A stretch of 6,310 bases of DNA from JAUWQU01 sp964605095 (GTDB lineage: Bacteria; Planctomycetota; Phycisphaerae; SM23-33): contig CAZSBS010000272.1 of assembly GCA_964605095.1 (NCBI GenBank), positions 1 through 6,310 of the forward strand. Reading direction: 5' to 3'. Positions within the stretch are counted from its first letter, which is position 1; each line of letters opens with the position of its first letter. The notes under the pieces are model-generated. The model searched no databases. It worked only from the letters and a program-made list of their open reading frames with translations, and had not been told where the DNA came from. A program made the translations under genes and the position numbers. Positions 6,052 to 6,310 of the stretch are shown here, piece after piece.

Positions 6052-6086
6052 GAATGTTCAATGCTCAATATCCAATGTTCAACGCC
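6052..6086. repeat. Heptad array next to the dnaX start (CAATGTT type)
   Basis: Five consecutive 7-base units begin at 6052, 6059, 6066, 6073 and 6080. Four have the form SAATNNY (GAATGTT, CAATGCT, CAATATC, CAATGTT) and the last is CAACGCC. The nonamer AATGTTCAA occurs exactly at 6053-6061 and 6074-6082, 21 bp apart. The array lies 26 bases upstream of the dnaX ATG and overlaps the rejected TTG start at 6068. It may be transcribed as part of the dnaX leader. No known binding site was recognised. Confidence 0.8.
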
Positions 6087-6102
6087 GTGCGGCGGCGAGC
6101 GA

Positions 6103-6132
6103 AGGATAAATGGCTAATGCCAGAAATGACAA
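6103..6132 (-). promoter_or_regulatory. Candidate sigma-70 promoter for dnaX
   Basis: On the minus strand TTGTCA (6132-6127) matches the -35 consensus at 5 of 6 positions and TATCCT (6108-6103) matches the -10 at 4 of 6, with an 18-bp spacer. Transcription would start near 6096, giving a leader of about 70 bases that contains the CAATGTT-type array. The -35 is made by one AATGACA heptad unit, so this may be a chance match within repeat DNA. Confidence 0.28.
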
Positions 6133-6148
6133 ATGCCAGAAAATGCCA
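6109..6148. repeat. Interrupted AATGCCA heptad array
   Basis: Units AATGGCT (6109-6115) and AATGCCA (6116-6122) are followed by a GA spacer. AATGACA (6125-6131) and AATGCCA (6132-6138) come next, then a GAA spacer and AATGCCA (6142-6148). Each unit or pair keeps the 7-base length, and pairs are joined by 2-3 extra bases. It lies in the dnaX upstream region in plus orientation and faces an inverted array at 6177-6213. Confidence 0.75.
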
Positions 6149-6176
6149 GGGGCGCCGGTGTTGAACATCGAGCGCT

Positions 6177-6213
6177 TGGCATTCTTCATTCCTGGCATTC
6201 TTCATTCATCATT
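6177..6213. repeat. Inverted AATGCCA/AATGAAG heptad array
   Basis: The plus-strand 14-mer TGGCATTCTTCATT occurs exactly twice, at 6177-6190 and 6193-6206, separated by CC. A third unit CATCATT follows at 6207-6213. On the minus strand the units are AATGATG, AATGAAG and AATGCCA, so this is the opposite orientation of the array at 6109-6148. CCTGGCATT (6191-6199) is an exact complement of AATGCCAGG (6142-6150). Confidence 0.8.
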
Positions 6214-6234
6214 CGGCAAACGCCGCAGGTGTTG

Positions 6235-6262
6235 CCGGCTCCCGGCTACCGGCTCCCGGGCC
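6235..6262. repeat. CCGGCTC heptad array
   Basis: Four units of 7 bases lie in a row at 6235, 6242, 6249 and 6256: CCGGCTC, CCGGCTA, CCGGCTC and CCGGGCC. The period matches the other arrays in the window, but the unit lacks the AAT core. On the minus strand it begins 6 bases after the stop codon of the possible upstream gene tail at 6269. This parallels the position of the array after rpoN. Confidence 0.75.
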
Positions 6263-6268
6263 TGTTGC

Positions 6269-6310
6269 TCAATTGCCGCCCAGCCCACTGCGAACCTGAA
6301 CGGCTGGACA
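6269..6310 (-). CDS. Possible C-terminal end of an upstream gene (partial)
   Basis: Reading the minus strand in from the window edge, one frame gives 13 codons (ending VRSGLGGN) and then TGA at 6271-6269, immediately before the heptad-rich gap. The compact stop and the absence of repeats to its right fit the end of a gene transcribed toward dnaX, but 13 codons cannot establish it. A second minus frame also remains open for longer, running into the repeats, and is less likely. No function can be given. Confidence 0.25.
   Translation of the reverse strand, partial: CPAVQVRSGLGGN

Noticed and set aside
6027..6068. dnaX start at TTG 6068 or ATG 6044
   Set aside because: The added residues are encoded by heptad repeat DNA, and neither start has a Shine-Dalgarno sequence. 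Family members begin at the equivalent of MSGYLVLARKYR.
5460..6164. Plus-strand 234-codon open frame opposite the dnaX 5' half
   Set aside because: It is a shadow of the dnaX AAA+ coding region and runs on into repeat DNA. It has no motifs.
6052..6262. CRISPR array in the repeat-rich gap
   Set aside because: Repeats are 7-bp contiguous units with no long spacers of constant length and no cas genes nearby.

Overview
The window is high-GC bacterial DNA that most likely comes from a planctomycete, possibly of the Phycisphaerae type. This is inferred from three things: a Tat-exported Gfo/Idh/MocA oxidoreductase of the kind expanded in Planctomycetota and related PVC bacteria, the style of the RpoN N-terminus, and intergenic spaces filled with short tandem heptanucleotides and small perfect hairpins. 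The species cannot be named from the sequence.

Reading the minus strand from right to left, the order is: the last few codons of a possible upstream gene (6310-6269); a roughly 240-bp repeat-rich leader; dnaX (6026-4437, DNA polymerase III gamma/tau); then, after an oppositely oriented gene, ybaB/ebfC (2793-2464), recR (2382-1783) and rpoN (1597-116). The single plus-strand gene (3031-4359) encodes a Tat-signal Gfo/Idh/MocA-family oxidoreductase. It sits between dnaX and ybaB, splitting the widely conserved dnaX-ybaB-recR cluster. It converges on dnaX across a 77-bp gap and diverges from ybaB across a 237-bp gap.

In function, dnaX (clamp loader), ybaB (nucleoid-associated protein) and recR (RecFOR recombination mediator) form a replication and repair set. 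rpoN (sigma-54) follows on the same strand after 185 bp. The oxidoreductase is a metabolic passenger, probably acting on sugars outside the cytoplasm.

Two things deserve most attention. First, dnaX carries an uninterrupted A10 run (4864-4855 on the coding strand) at the junction between the ATPase/clamp-loader part and the tau-specific tail. Both alternative frames stop within 10 codons, which strongly suggests slippage-made gamma. Second, several intergenic gaps hold imperfect arrays with a strict 7-bp period. Their unit sequences differ, but most share the form NAATNNN. In the dnaX leader they occur in both orientations. The ybaB-recR gap instead holds a compact 60-bp twin-hairpin element that looks like a dispersed REP-type sequence.
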